A stretch of DNA of 64,000 nucleotides from Trinickia dabaoshanensis (GCF_002879885.1 NZ_PNYA01000038.1:1-64000); one strand, 5' to 3'. Positions 1-8,514 are shown, counted from the first letter of the stretch. A program made the numbers and translations. Notes: a model not told the origin generated them from the sequence alone.

Positions 1-343
1 GCAAGCGGCGCCGCAGCCGTCGAAAAAGCTCGAAGCCGATCTATGCTGGTTCGACGAAGAGCCGCTTTCGACCCAACGCAAATATTTGCTGAAGCAAACC
101 ACGAACACGGTATTCGCGCGTATCGGCGCCATTCAAGAAGTTCTCGATGTCCATACTCTGTCGACTATGAGCGACATTCGTTACCTGCGGATGAACGATA
201 TCGGGCGCGTCACCGTGACGCTGCAAAAGCCGATCGTTTGCGATACCTATGATGCACAACCGGCAACCGGCGCCTTCGTCTTAATCGACGAGGCCACGCA
301 CCATACCGTGGCGGCCGGAATGATTCGCGCGGCAGAGGAATAA
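1..343 (+). CDS. cysN: Sulfate adenylyltransferase subunit 1 (CysN), C-terminal fragment
   Basis: The reading frame is open from base 2 and ends at TAA 341-343. It gives about 113 residues, including WFDEEPLSTQRKYLLKQTT and ending in GMIRAAEE. This matches the last beta-barrel domain of CysN, the GTPase subunit of ATP sulfurylase, which with CysD activates sulfate to adenosine phosphosulfate in the cytoplasm. The P-loop and GTP-binding domains would lie upstream, outside the window. An internal ATG at 86 is not the true start, because homologous sequence continues upstream of it. Whether the gene is cysN alone or a CysNC fusion cannot be decided from the tail, although no kinase domain follows, which favours plain CysN. 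Confidence 0.9.
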   Translation, partial: QAAPQPSKKLEADLCWFDEEPLSTQRKYLLKQTTNTVFARIGAIQEVLDVHTLSTMSDIRYLRMNDIGRVTVTLQKPIVCDTYDAQPATGAFVLIDEATHHTVAAGMIRAAEE

Positions 344-486
344 ATGTATTGCTGAAATTGAAATAATGAGTGTGGACATTTCGCCACGTTAAACAAAAAG
401 TTCATAAACCGGCCAGAGAAATCGGCAAAAATTCGCCCCGGCGCTATTGGGGCCGCTACCAATTCAACAAAGACCACTCAAGAGAA

Positions 487-1647
487 ATGATGAACAAACG
501 TATTCTCGTGGCTGCCGTGCTCGGCAGCATCGGTGTTGCCGCGCATGCGCAAAGCAGCGTTACGCTTTACGGTTTGATCGACGCGGGCGTGAGCTATGTC
601 AACCATGCGGGCGCGAACTCCAAGAGCCTGTACAAGTACGACGACGGTGCCGCACAAGGCACCCGCTGGGGCATTAAGGGCAGCGAAGATCTGGGCGGCG
701 GCCTGAAGGCGATCTTCACGTTGGAAAACGGCTTCAACAGCGGCAACGGCACGCTGGGTCAGAACAGCCGTGAATTCGGCCGCCAAGCCTTCGTCGGTAT
801 CTCGAAGAACGGCATGGGCTCGGTGACGTTGGGCCGTCAGTACTCGCTCTCGACGGACGTGCTGTCCAACTACACGACCGGCGGTAACACGGTTGCCGGC
901 AACTACGCCTACCACATCAACGACATCGACCAACTGACGTCGAGCCGCATCGACAACTCGATCAAGTTCACGAGCGCGAACTTCGCGGGCGTGACGTTCG
1001 GTGCGTTGTATGGCTTCTCGAACCAAGCCGGCGCGTTCGCGGGCGCACCGGGCTCTGGCGCGACGAACTCGGGCGGTTCGGCTCGCACGTACAGCTTCGG
1101 CGTGAACTATGCGACGGGCCCCATCGGCGTCGGCGCGGCGTACACGGACATCCGTTTCCCGAGCCAACAAGCCGGCGTCCCGACGACGATCGCGAACGCC
1201 CCGGTGCCCGCGAGCATCAAGGAACTGCGTACGTTCGGCCTCGGCGCGCGCTACTTGATGGGCCCGGCGGCATTCTGGGCGTCGTGGACGAACACGCGCC
1301 TCGTGCAACTGCCGGGCTCGGGCCCGTCGAACCTCGTGTTCGACGCCTATGAAGCCGGTGCCAAGTACTCGTTCACGCCCGCTTTGACGGCAGGCCTGGG
1401 CTACACGTACATGCACTTGAACGACGAAGCCTCGGGTCACTTCAACCAAGTCGACCTGAGCCTCGACTACGCGTTGAGCAAGCGCACCGACGTATACGCC
1501 CTCGGCATCTACCAAAAGGCCTCGGGCAACAACGGCACGACGGCACTGCAAGCGCAGATCGGCGACTCGCCGAGCATCTTCGGCACGTCGGGCACGGGCT
1601 CGCAGTCGCAAATCGCAGCGCGCGTGGGCATTCGTCACAAGTTCTAA
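487..1647 (+). CDS. Trimeric outer-membrane porin (Gram-negative porin, OmpC-like type 4)
   Basis: The 386-residue product starts MMNKRILVAAVLGS and has a Sec signal peptide cut after AAHAQ. The mature protein starts SSVTLYGLIDAGVSY, the hallmark first strand of Burkholderia porins. It continues with GSEDLGGGLKAIF, RQAFVGI and GSVTLGRQY and ends in RHKF, with the terminal Phe required for outer-membrane assembly by Bam. Length is normal for the 16-stranded general porin family. Two adjacent ATG codons (487 and 490) are both possible starts; the open frame runs further upstream, but that part does not look like a secreted protein. It stands alone and is followed by a strong terminator, as expected for a highly expressed porin. 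Confidence 0.93.
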   Translation: MMNKRILVAAVLGSIGVAAHAQSSVTLYGLIDAGVSYVNHAGANSKSLYKYDDGAAQGTRWGIKGSEDLGGGLKAIFTLENGFNSGNGTLGQNSREFGRQAFVGISKNGMGSVTLGRQYSLSTDVLSNYTTGGNTVAGNYAYHINDIDQLTSSRIDNSIKFTSANFAGVTFGALYGFSNQAGAFAGAPGSGATNSGGSARTYSFGVNYATGPIGVGAAYTDIRFPSQQAGVPTTIANAPVPASIKELRTFGLGARYLMGPAAFWASWTNTRLVQLPGSGPSNLVFDAYEAGAKYSFTPALTAGLGYTYMHLNDEASGHFNQVDLSLDYALSKRTDVYALGIYQKASGNNGTTALQAQIGDSPSIFGTSGTGSQSQIAARVGIRHKF

Positions 1648-1657
1648 AGCGTGACGC

Positions 1658-1725
1658 GATGAGCGGCATGCGCCGCTCATCGGGTACAACGACAAAGGGG
1701 GCGCCATCGAGCGCCCCCTTTTTTT
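1658..1725 (+). terminator. Tandem hairpins and rho-independent terminator after the porin
   Basis: A first perfect stem (GATGAGCGGC, loop ATGC, GCCGCTCATC) spans 1658-1681. A second stem of GGGGGCGC at 1697-1704 pairs with GCGCCCCC at 1711-1718 around a 6-base loop and is followed by seven T. The second is a textbook intrinsic terminator for the porin transcript. It may also serve the convergent lipoprotein gene, since the stem is preceded by AAA. Confidence 0.88.
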
Positions 1726-1738
1726 CAATGCGAATCCG

Positions 1739-1930
1739 TTATTTGCTCAGTTCGTAGCCCACGACGCCGCCCGCCACCGCGCCGCCCACCGTACCGAGCG
1801 TGCTGCCGTGCGTGAGCCTGTTACCCGCGACGCCCCCGACGGCCGCGCCGCCCAGCGTGCACCCGGTCAAGAGCGCGAGCGTGGCCGCGCCCGCGACGCA
1901 AAGGAATCTTAGTCGTCCTAATCGATTCAT
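1739..1930 (-). CDS. Small glycine-zipper lipoprotein (OsmB-like)
   Basis: The 63-residue product starts MNRLGRLRFLCVAG. It has a lipoprotein signal with lipobox LLTGC (Cys near residue 22), then a short Gly-rich hydrophobic hairpin (GGAAVGGVAGNRL, TVGGAVAGGVVGYEL) typical of glycine-zipper 2TM / OsmB-like proteins. GGGAGA lies just upstream of the ATG at 1930, which favours this start over one eight codons earlier. The predicted place is the inner leaflet of the outer membrane. OsmB-type proteins are usually stress-induced; no specific role can be read here. It is convergent with the porin and shares its terminator region. Confidence 0.8.
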   Translation of the reverse strand: MNRLGRLRFLCVAGAATLALLTGCTLGGAAVGGVAGNRLTHGSTLGTVGGAVAGGVVGYELSK

Positions 1931-2033
1931 GATCGTCTCCCATCGGCTCGACATTGCGCGTCGACGCTCGATCGAGCCCCATGTAAGGTTGCGATAAGCA
2001 AACCACGATCATGCAAGCTTCATGCCGAGCGAC

Positions 2034-2843
2034 TTACGCGCCCCGGTGCGCGACGTCGTTCAAACCCGCGAAATCGAGGATGCGCACTTCCTTGCCGTTC
2101 ACTTGAATGAGTCCTTGCTTCTGAAAGCGCGACAGCGTGCGGCTGACGGTTTCGAGCTTCAGCCCGAGGAAGCTGCCGGTTTCCTCGCGCGTCATCCGTA
2201 ACACGAATGCACTTGCGGAATACGAGCGTGCCTGCCAGCGGCTCGACAAATCGAGCAAGAATGCGGCAACGCGCTCGTCGGCCGTCATCGTGCCGAGCAG
2301 CATCATCGAGTTGCTCTCGCGGACGAGTTCGGCGCTGAGCATGCGAAACACGTGATGCTGAACGGCCTTGACCTCGCGGGTCAGCAACTCGAGCAGATCG
2401 AACGGCATGACGCAGACGCTGCTGTCCTCGAGCGCGACCACATCGCTCGCGTAATGGTCGTTGGCGATACCGTCGACGCCGAGCGATTCGCCCGAGACAT
2501 AAAAGCCCGTCACTTGCTCGCGCCCGTCGGCGAGCAGCGTCACTTTCTTGAACGAGCCCGTGCGGACCGCGTACAGGTTGGTGAAGACGTCGCCGAATCG
2601 GTACAACGCCTCGCCTTTCTTGACATGCCGGTAGCCGAGCACCAAGTCTTCCATCTGCTGCGAACATGCGAGCTCGTCGGGATTCACGGCGCAAACGGGT
2701 CGCAGCGAGCAACTCTTGCAGGAGGACGATGGACCGCCCAGCGCCGATCGAGGACGCGCGGCAGGCTCGGTGTGTACCTCGATGGACGCGATGCCCCGGT
2801 TGGCCGCGTTGTATTTGCTGGCCCGTTCGCTGGTCCCGAACAT
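2034..2843 (-). CDS. fnr: FNR-type oxygen-sensing transcriptional regulator (CRP/FNR family)
   Basis: The product has 269 residues. An N-terminal Cys cluster (C42, C45, C51, in SCKSCSLRPVC) plus C144 (SSVCVMPF) reproduces the four ligands of the oxygen-labile [4Fe-4S] cluster of E. coli FNR. A cyclic-nucleotide-binding-like fold (about 65-180) is followed by a dimer helix and a winged HTH whose recognition helix carries ETVSR, the residues that read TTGAT half-sites. The start at 2843 is preceded by AAGGAG; an upstream in-frame ATG lacks a ribosome site. It is divergent from the cytochrome oxidase operon, with FNR-like boxes between them. It is the likely master regulator for the many FNR-like boxes in the window. 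The species-specific name (Fnr, Btr, Anr) is uncertain. Confidence 0.93.
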   Translation of the reverse strand: MFGTSERASKYNAANRGIASIEVHTEPAARPRSALGGPSSSCKSCSLRPVCAVNPDELACSQQMEDLVLGYRHVKKGEALYRFGDVFTNLYAVRTGSFKKVTLLADGREQVTGFYVSGESLGVDGIANDHYASDVVALEDSSVCVMPFDLLELLTREVKAVQHHVFRMLSAELVRESNSMMLLGTMTADERVAAFLLDLSSRWQARSYSASAFVLRMTREETGSFLGLKLETVSRTLSRFQKQGLIQVNGKEVRILDFAGLNDVAHRGA

Positions 2844-3087
2844 TCGTTTTCTCCTTTTGCATCGATAAACGCGAAACACGTCGCTGCCGGCCTCGCCCGT
2901 CGTCCGCAGACGAGAGTCATGCCGGCATCTCCGCCCGAAGCCGTAGGCGAACGCCTACATAAATCGCTCGGATGTGCGACAACGGCCGATATGGCTAGCT
3001 TCTTGTGTCTCGGCCACTTTGTCACGCATCTGCGGCGTGGCCAACGGTCGCATGGTGGAACCCGCTCGGGACGAGAACGCAGAACGC

Positions 3088-3101
3088 ATGATCCAAATCA
3101 A
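3088..3101. promoter_or_regulatory. FNR box in the fnr / oxidase intergenic region (distal)
   Basis: ATGATCCAAATCAA differs from the consensus TTGATNNNNATCAA at one position. It lies 245 bases upstream of the fnr start and 252 bases upstream of the first oxidase gene, in a 509-base gene-free stretch (2844-3352). That stretch otherwise contains only the box at 3226 and no convincing ORF. Autoregulation of fnr is the simplest reading. Confidence 0.6.
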
Positions 3102-3225
3102 GCCTAGGTGCATATCCATCTGTTGTAATTGCGCGGTTTTGGCGATCGAATCGGCGATCCCGGTTTAACGGTCTCGATTCGAGTGCGTGCTCTTGCCGCA
3201 TGCCGTGCTTCCGTTTTCGTCTGTA

Positions 3226-3239
3226 TTGATTAGAATCGA
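3226..3239. promoter_or_regulatory. FNR box overlapping a possible -10 of the oxidase operon
   Basis: TTGATTAGAATCGA matches nine of the ten fixed positions of TTGATNNNNATCAA. It lies 114 bases before the first cytochrome gene. The box contains TAGAAT (3231-3236), a good -10 hexamer for rightward transcription, although no convincing -35 stands 17 bases upstream. A site over a -10 would usually repress, so FNR may switch this oxidase off under anoxia; activation of a start further downstream is the alternative. Confidence 0.5.
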
Positions 3240-3352
3240 CGGCACAGCAACGAAAAGATGCATTGCCGTTCCAGTCCGCACGGCTGCAAGTCGAAGGCTC
3301 GAAGCCGTGGGCGCGCCGTTTATCGTTCGTGTCCCCCGGAGACGATGACGTG

Positions 3353-4060
3353 ATGCTTAAAAGAAAAATCGCCGCTGTGATCTTCACCGCGCTCATCGGC
3401 GTGACCGCTCGGGCGCAAGATGCGCAAACCGAACGGGCGCCCGATACCATGCAAGCCCGCGTGCTGGCTTGCGCCGCTTGCCATGGCGAGAAAGGCCAAG
3501 GCACCGACAACGACTACTTCCCACGTTTGGCGGGCAAACCGGCCGGGTATCTGTACAACCAGCTCGCCGCGTTCCGCGACGGCCGGCGCCAGTACCCCCC
3601 CATGAATTACCTGCTGGCCTACTTGCCCGATGCCTACCTGCATCGGATCGCCGAGTACTTCGCCGCCCAGCGTCCGCCTTACCCGCCCGCCGTCACCGCC
3701 GCCGTCTCGGCCCCGTTGCTTGCGCGCGGCGAGCAGCTCGCGACGCAAGGCGACCCGGCCAAGCACATTCCCGCCTGCGCGGCATGTCACGGCGCCGCGC
3801 TGACGGGCATGGAACCGGCCATCCCCGGGTTGCTCGGCCTCCATGCCGATTACATCAGCGCGCAGCTCGGCGCATGGCGCTACGGCACGCGCAAATCGCT
3901 CACGCCCGATTGCATGCACGAAGTCGCTTCGCGCTTGACGAACGACGACATCACGGCCGTTGCCGCGTGGCTCGCGGCGTCGCCGGGTGCGGCCAATCCC
4001 GCGTTCGCCCCGGCGGGAAGCTTGAAGATGCCGCTGCGTTGCGGCAGCGAACCGCAATGA
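3353..4060 (+). CDS. Periplasmic dihaem cytochrome c (c4 family)
   Basis: The 235-residue product has a signal peptide (MLKRKIAAVIF...ARAQ) and two c-type haem motifs, CAACH at about 40-44 and CAACH at about 142-146. Each lies in its own monohaem fold, the cytochrome c4 arrangement. Met residues after each motif can be axial ligands (PPMNY in the first half). Cytochromes c4 carry electrons from the bc1 complex to terminal oxidases. The start at 3353 gives a clean signal peptide; longer starts would put a charged leader in front of it. The TGA overlaps the next ATG (ATGA), indicating coupled translation with the trihaem cytochrome. It is first gene of the ba3-like oxidase operon. Confidence 0.85.
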   Translation: MLKRKIAAVIFTALIGVTARAQDAQTERAPDTMQARVLACAACHGEKGQGTDNDYFPRLAGKPAGYLYNQLAAFRDGRRQYPPMNYLLAYLPDAYLHRIAEYFAAQRPPYPPAVTAAVSAPLLARGEQLATQGDPAKHIPACAACHGAALTGMEPAIPGLLGLHADYISAQLGAWRYGTRKSLTPDCMHEVASRLTNDDITAVAAWLAASPGAANPAFAPAGSLKMPLRCGSEPQ

Positions 4061-5337
4061 CGGAGTCTTTCGTGCCAGCCAACTATTCTTTTTCACGCAC
4101 CCTCGCGCGCGTGGGCGCGGGTCTCGTCCTTGCCGCATCGAGCGCGCTCGCGCTCGCTCAGGGCCCCACGTCGGACATCGTCAAGCAAGGCGAGTATCTC
4201 GCGCGCGCCGGCGATTGCATCGCCTGTCATACCCAGCCCACCGGCAAGCTGTTCGCCGGCGGCCGGCCGATGCCGACGCCGTTCGGCACGCTGTACTCGC
4301 CCAACATCACGCCCGACGACGAGACGGGCATCGGCGCTTGGACGGCCGACGAGTTCTACCGGATGATGCACTCGGGCCGTTCGCGCGACGGCTCGCTGCT
4401 CTACCCGGCCATGCCCTACGGCGCCTATACGAAGGTCACACGGGCCGACTCCGATGCGATCTTCGCCTACTTGCGCTCGGTGCCGCCCGTGCATCAGCCG
4501 AACCGGCCGCACGAGCTGCGCTTCCCCTACAACAACCGCGAGTTGCTGCTCGGCTGGCGCACGCTGTACTTCCGCGAAGGCGAGTATCAACCCGAGCCCA
4601 CGCGTTCGGTGGAATGGAATCGCGGGGCTTACCTCGTGCAAGGCCTCGGCCATTGCTCGATGTGCCACACGGCGATCAACGCGCTCGGCGGCAGCTCGGA
4701 GTCGAAGGCGTTCGAGGGCGGCTTGATCCCGATGCAGGATTGGTACGCGCCTTCGCTGACATCGAACAAGGAAGCGGGGCTCGGCGATTGGAGCATCGCC
4801 GATATCGCCGATCTGCTGCAAAAGGGCACATCCAAGCGCGGCGCGGTCTACGGCCCGATGGCGGAGGTCGTCTACGACAGCTTGCAATATCTGTCCGACG
4901 ACGACGTCAAGGCGATGGCGGTCTATCTGAAGTCGTTGCCGCAGCACGGCGGGGAAAGCACGAACGGCAAGAGCGCCGTGACGGGCGAGGAGCGCAACCT
5001 GCTCTCGCAACTCGGCTCGAAGATTTACGCCGCGCAGTGCGCAACGTGCCACGGCAAGCATGGCGAGGGCAAGCTGCCCGACTTCCCGCCGCTCGCGAAC
5101 AATCAGTCGATCCAAATGACGTCGGCCGTCAATCCGATCCGAATGGTGCTCAACGGCGGCTACGCGCCGGGCACCGCCAAGAACCCCTCGCCTTACGGCA
5201 TGCCGCCGTTCGCGCAGTCGCTCTCCGACGAGGAAGTGGCCGCGGTCGTCACGTTCATCCGCACGGCGTGGGGCAATCACGGCACGCCGGTGACGGCGAA
5301 GGACGCCAACGCGCTGCGCTCCGCGCCGCTCTATTGA
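4057..5337 (+). CDS. Trihaem cytochrome c (alcohol/gluconate dehydrogenase cytochrome-subunit type)
   Basis: The 426-residue product has a signal peptide ending near ALAQ and three CXXCH motifs (CIACH near 57, CSMCH near 205, CATCH near 331). This is the layout of membrane-bound dehydrogenase cytochrome subunits such as AdhB or gluconate dehydrogenase subunit II. No dehydrogenase flavoprotein or quinoprotein gene is adjacent. Instead it sits between a c4 cytochrome and oxidase subunits, so it more likely feeds electrons into the neighbouring oxidase. Translation starts at the ATG overlapping the previous TGA. Function within the operon is inferred from position only. Confidence 0.82.
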   Translation: MTESFVPANYSFSRTLARVGAGLVLAASSALALAQGPTSDIVKQGEYLARAGDCIACHTQPTGKLFAGGRPMPTPFGTLYSPNITPDDETGIGAWTADEFYRMMHSGRSRDGSLLYPAMPYGAYTKVTRADSDAIFAYLRSVPPVHQPNRPHELRFPYNNRELLLGWRTLYFREGEYQPEPTRSVEWNRGAYLVQGLGHCSMCHTAINALGGSSESKAFEGGLIPMQDWYAPSLTSNKEAGLGDWSIADIADLLQKGTSKRGAVYGPMAEVVYDSLQYLSDDDVKAMAVYLKSLPQHGGESTNGKSAVTGEERNLLSQLGSKIYAAQCATCHGKHGEGKLPDFPPLANNQSIQMTSAVNPIRMVLNGGYAPGTAKNPSPYGMPPFAQSLSDEEVAAVVTFIRTAWGNHGTPVTAKDANALRSAPLY

Positions 5338-5349
5338 ATCGAGGACGTC

Positions 5350-5532
5350 ATGAATCCGAACAACGAGGCGCATGAAGGCGCCAACGATCCCGAGGCGCAG
5401 CAGATCGACGAAATCGTGCGCTCGGGGCCGGCGGGCGCGATCGCCGTGGCCGGCATCGCGACCGCGATCGTCGTGGCGCTCTGGTTCGCGTTTTATTTTC
5501 TGGTCTTTTTGCCGCGCGGCGTCATCCACTGA
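5350..5532 (+). CDS. Small single-pass membrane protein of the oxidase operon
   Basis: The 60-residue product has an acidic cytoplasmic N-terminus (NNEAHEGANDPEAQQIDE) followed by one hydrophobic helix (about 28-54) and a short RGVIH tail. It lies 12 bases after the trihaem cytochrome and 9 bases before subunit II, preceded by GAGGACGTC. In position and topology it resembles the accessory subunit IIa of ba3 oxidases or CcoQ-type peptides. It shows no sequence motif that proves either, so the assignment rests on size, topology and context. Confidence 0.7.
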   Translation: MNPNNEAHEGANDPEAQQIDEIVRSGPAGAIAVAGIATAIVVALWFAFYFLVFLPRGVIH

Positions 5533-5541
5533 GCGAGCGAC

Positions 5542-6114
5542 ATGTCGAATACTCCTCCTTCTTCCGGCCACGCCGGCAGCGCCGCGGTTGCGGCCCGCGT
5601 CGAGCGCAAATGGGCAGCGGTCGTCGTCGCGATCATCTTGCTGCTCGTCGCGATGGTCGTCTTCACCGGCTTGCATTGGGCCATGATGCCGCCTTCGCGC
5701 GTTGAGACGATCGATCCCACGACGTTGCATGTATCGGGCGAATTCATCGAAAGCAATCTGGGCAGCGCGGTGGAGACCGACGGCTCGGTGACCGTGCGCA
5801 TCGTCGCCCAGCAATATTCGTTCACGCCGCAATGCATCGTCGTGCCGGCGAATACGCCGATCACGTTCCGCGTGACGAGCGCCGACGTCGTGCACGGTTT
5901 TCTGATCGCCGATACGAATATCAATTCCATGGTCGAGCCGGGGTACGTCTCGACCTTCAAGACGAGTTTTCCGACGAGCGGCGAACACCTGATGCCGTGC
6001 CACGAATACTGCGGCACCGGCCACGAAGGCATGTGGGCGCACGTGAAGGTGCTCGATCGCGCCGCATTCGATACGCTCGCGGCCAACGCGCGGAGGCTTA
6101 GCTGTGCTCAATAA
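5542..6114 (+). CDS. Cytochrome c oxidase subunit II, CuA-containing (ba3-like)
   Basis: The 190-residue product has one N-terminal membrane helix (about 25-45) and a C-terminal cupredoxin domain. All CuA ligands are visible: H118 (VVHGF), C153 and C157 (CHEYC), H161 and M164 (GHEGM). It is much shorter than aa3 subunit II (two helices) and matches the compact ba3/B-family type. It accepts electrons from periplasmic cytochrome c and passes them to subunit I. Its last 11 bases overlap the GTG start of subunit I, a sign of translational coupling. Confidence 0.9.
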   Translation: MSNTPPSSGHAGSAAVAARVERKWAAVVVAIILLLVAMVVFTGLHWAMMPPSRVETIDPTTLHVSGEFIESNLGSAVETDGSVTVRIVAQQYSFTPQCIVVPANTPITFRVTSADVVHGFLIADTNINSMVEPGYVSTFKTSFPTSGEHLMPCHEYCGTGHEGMWAHVKVLDRAAFDTLAANARRLSCAQ

Positions 6115-7729
6115 CAAACGACTCGTACTGGCCCACTTCTGGTTCGCGTTCGCCACGTTCGGCGTCGCGCTCCTGCTCGGCGCATGGCAGATGTACGTGC
6201 GCAGCCCCATGCACGCATGGTTGCAGCAGCCCGAGCTCTATTACCGCTCGGTGACGGCGCACGGCTCGGTCATGGGCTACGTGTTTCCGACCTTGATCGC
6301 GATGGGCTTCGGCTATGCCATCAGCGAGATCTCGCTCGAGCAGCCGCTCGTGGGCAAGCGCTGGGCTTGGCTCGGATGGTGGCTCGTCGCGGTGGGCTCG
6401 GTGATGGCGGTCATTCCGGTCGCGCTCGGCCGCGCCTCGGTGCTGTACACCTTCTATCCGCCGATGGTCGGCAATGCGTTCTACTACATCGGGGTCGTGC
6501 TCGTCGTGGTGGGCTCGTGGATTTGGGTGGCGCTGATGTCGATCAATCTGCGCACCTGGAAGCGGGCGAATCCGGGCAAACCGGTGCCGCTGGCGATGTT
6601 CGCCAACGTGGCCGGATCGTATTTGTGGGCGTGGACGGCCGTGGGCGCCGCGATCGAAATTCTGTTTCAGATCCTGCCGGTCGCGCTCGGGTTGAAATCG
6701 ACGATCGACGCCGGTCTCGCCCGCGTCTTCTTCTCCTGGACGCTGCACGCGATCGTCTATTTCTGGCTGATGCCCGCCTATATCGCCTACTACACGCTCG
6801 TGCCGCGCGCCGTCGGCGGCCGCTTGTACAGCGATGCCATGGCGCGCATCTCGTTCATCATGTTCCTCGTGATCGCGATGCCGATCGGGATCCACCACTT
6901 GTTCGCCGATCCGCAGGTCGGCTCGGGCTTCAAGTTCCTGCAATCGGTCTTCACGGCGCTCGTCTCCGTGCCGACGCTGCTGACCGTCTTCACGATCTGC
7001 GCATCGGTGGAAATCGCGGGACGCCTGCGCGGCGGGCGCGGCCCGTTCGGCTGGCTGCGCGTGCTGCCGTGGCACGAGCCGATGATGCTGGCCGTGGCGT
7101 TCTCGTTCGTCATGCTGGGCTTCGGCGGCGCGGGCGGGCTCATCAACATGAGCTACCAACTCGATTCGACGATCCACAACACGCAGTGGATCACGGGCCA
7201 CTTCCACCTGATCTTCGGCGGCGCGATCGTGATCATGTATTTCGCGATCGCCTATGAATTGTGGCCGCAGCTCACGGGCCGCGCGCTCACGAGCGTGAAG
7301 CTCATGCGCTGGCAATTGTGGCTGTGGTTCATCGGCATGATCGTGACCACGTTCCCCTGGCATTACGCCGGGATTCTCGGCATGCCGCGGCGCATGGCCT
7401 ACTTCGACTACAGCAATCCGGCGATCGCACCGGAGGCGATCACGGTCGATATGTCGGTCGTCGGCGCGGTGATTCTCGTGGTATCGGCCGTCTTGTTCTT
7501 CCTCGTGCTGGCGCGCGGTCATCGCGGGGCGCCCGGTTCGCAGCCGAAGTTCACGTTCGCCGCGGCCGTGCACCCGCCCACGACGCTGCCCGTCGCGCTC
7601 AATAGCTTCGGCCTGTGGGTCGGGCTGATGATCGCGCTGACCGTCGTCAACTATGGCTACCCGATCGCGCAATTGCTCGTGCTGAATCAAACCTCGGTAC
7701 CCGCGATCTATATGGGAGGCGCGCGATGA
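6104..7729 (+). CDS. Haem-copper cytochrome c oxidase subunit I, ba3-like (B family)
   Basis: The 541-residue product has about 13 membrane helices. Low-spin haem ligands include H53 (TAHGSVMGY) and H368. The high-spin haem ligand is H366 (TGHFHLIFGG). CuB ligands are H215 (HAIVYFWLMP, with the neighbouring Tyr219) and H264-H265 (GIHHLFADP). The HXXVYFWLMPAYI signature is typical of B-type (ba3) oxidases, which have high oxygen affinity, rather than A-type aa3 or the FixN type. The GTG start at 6104 is supported by GGAGG eight bases upstream. It reduces oxygen to water using electrons from cytochromes c in the same operon. Confidence 0.92.
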   Translation: MLNNKRLVLAHFWFAFATFGVALLLGAWQMYVRSPMHAWLQQPELYYRSVTAHGSVMGYVFPTLIAMGFGYAISEISLEQPLVGKRWAWLGWWLVAVGSVMAVIPVALGRASVLYTFYPPMVGNAFYYIGVVLVVVGSWIWVALMSINLRTWKRANPGKPVPLAMFANVAGSYLWAWTAVGAAIEILFQILPVALGLKSTIDAGLARVFFSWTLHAIVYFWLMPAYIAYYTLVPRAVGGRLYSDAMARISFIMFLVIAMPIGIHHLFADPQVGSGFKFLQSVFTALVSVPTLLTVFTICASVEIAGRLRGGRGPFGWLRVLPWHEPMMLAVAFSFVMLGFGGAGGLINMSYQLDSTIHNTQWITGHFHLIFGGAIVIMYFAIAYELWPQLTGRALTSVKLMRWQLWLWFIGMIVTTFPWHYAGILGMPRRMAYFDYSNPAIAPEAITVDMSVVGAVILVVSAVLFFLVLARGHRGAPGSQPKFTFAAAVHPPTTLPVALNSFGLWVGLMIALTVVNYGYPIAQLLVLNQTSVPAIYMGGAR

Positions 7730-8514
7730 GCAACGAACGTCTGTTCTCCCTGCGCAACCGCTGGTTCAGCATCAGCGTCGGCCTGACCGCTGGTGTCGCC
7801 ATCGTTTCGATTTTGATCGGTTTCATTTGGCTGCCGTCGGTGCAGACCGACGCGCAGTTCACCGGAATCTGGAACGCGATCTGTAGCGCGGCCGGCGTCC
7901 CGCAGCAGTGGTTCGTATCGACGCCCGTCACCTCGCGCGTGAAGACGAGCGATGTCGTCGTCACGCCGACGATGTTCGCGCAGGCCGACGCGCTTTCGGT
8001 CGGCCGCGGCGCGACGCTCGCGCTACGCTGCTCGATGTGCCACGGACCGCAGGGCATCAGCCAAGCGAATTCGCCTAATCTCGCGGGCCAGTACGAAACG
8101 GTGATCTACAAGCAGCTCAAGGATTTCCAGAGCGGTGCGCGGACCAACGCGGTGATGAGCCCGATGGTGGGCACCTTGTCCGATCAGGACATGCGCGATC
8201 TCGCGGCCTATTACGCGAGTCTGCCCAAGCTCGTGGGGTACCACCCGGGCAATCAGCCGGTGCCGCCGATCGTCGCCACGGGTTCACCGATGCGTAACAT
8301 CGCACCGTGCGCGTCCTGTCATGGCGCGGCCGATCACAAGGTGGGCGCGCCCTGGCTCGAAGGCGAACCGGTGGTGTACATCCGCACGCAGTTGCAGGCA
8401 TTCGCGGCCGGCGATCGCCACAACGATATCGGCGAGCAGATGCGTAACGTGGCCCGGCAGATGACGCCGGCCGAGATCGACGCGGCCGCGCGGTACTACT
8501 CGAGCCAGCCTTAG
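7726..8514 (+). CDS. Membrane-anchored dihaem cytochrome c (c4 family)
   Basis: The 262-residue product has an uncleaved-looking N-terminal helix (about 14-34, with Arg and Asn before it), then two CXXCH motifs: CSMCH near 101 and CASCH near 186. Each lies in a c4-type domain with the usual NLAGQY and AYYASLP surroundings. The start codon overlaps the stop of subunit I (ATGA). It is last gene of the oxidase operon and probably the immediate electron donor to CuA. Its final 26 codons, stop and terminator are duplicated 2,978 bases downstream (see repeat entries). Confidence 0.88.
   Translation: MSNERLFSLRNRWFSISVGLTAGVAIVSILIGFIWLPSVQTDAQFTGIWNAICSAAGVPQQWFVSTPVTSRVKTSDVVVTPTMFAQADALSVGRGATLALRCSMCHGPQGISQANSPNLAGQYETVIYKQLKDFQSGARTNAVMSPMVGTLSDQDMRDLAAYYASLPKLVGYHPGNQPVPPIVATGSPMRNIAPCASCHGAADHKVGAPWLEGEPVVYIRTQLQAFAAGDRHNDIGEQMRNVARQMTPAEIDAAARYYSSQP

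Noticed and set aside
478-1728. 416-codon antisense ORF opposite the porin
   Set aside because: Arg/Ala/Val-rich shadow of a GC-rich gene; no ribosome site, no domain.
4093-6210. 705-codon antisense ORF across the cytochrome and oxidase genes
   Set aside because: Spans several real genes on the opposite strand and is composed of Arg/His/Asp-rich low-complexity sequence; a codon-bias shadow.
6098-7690. 530-codon antisense ORF opposite oxidase subunit I
   Set aside because: Same kind of shadow; the sense strand has clear metal-ligand motifs.
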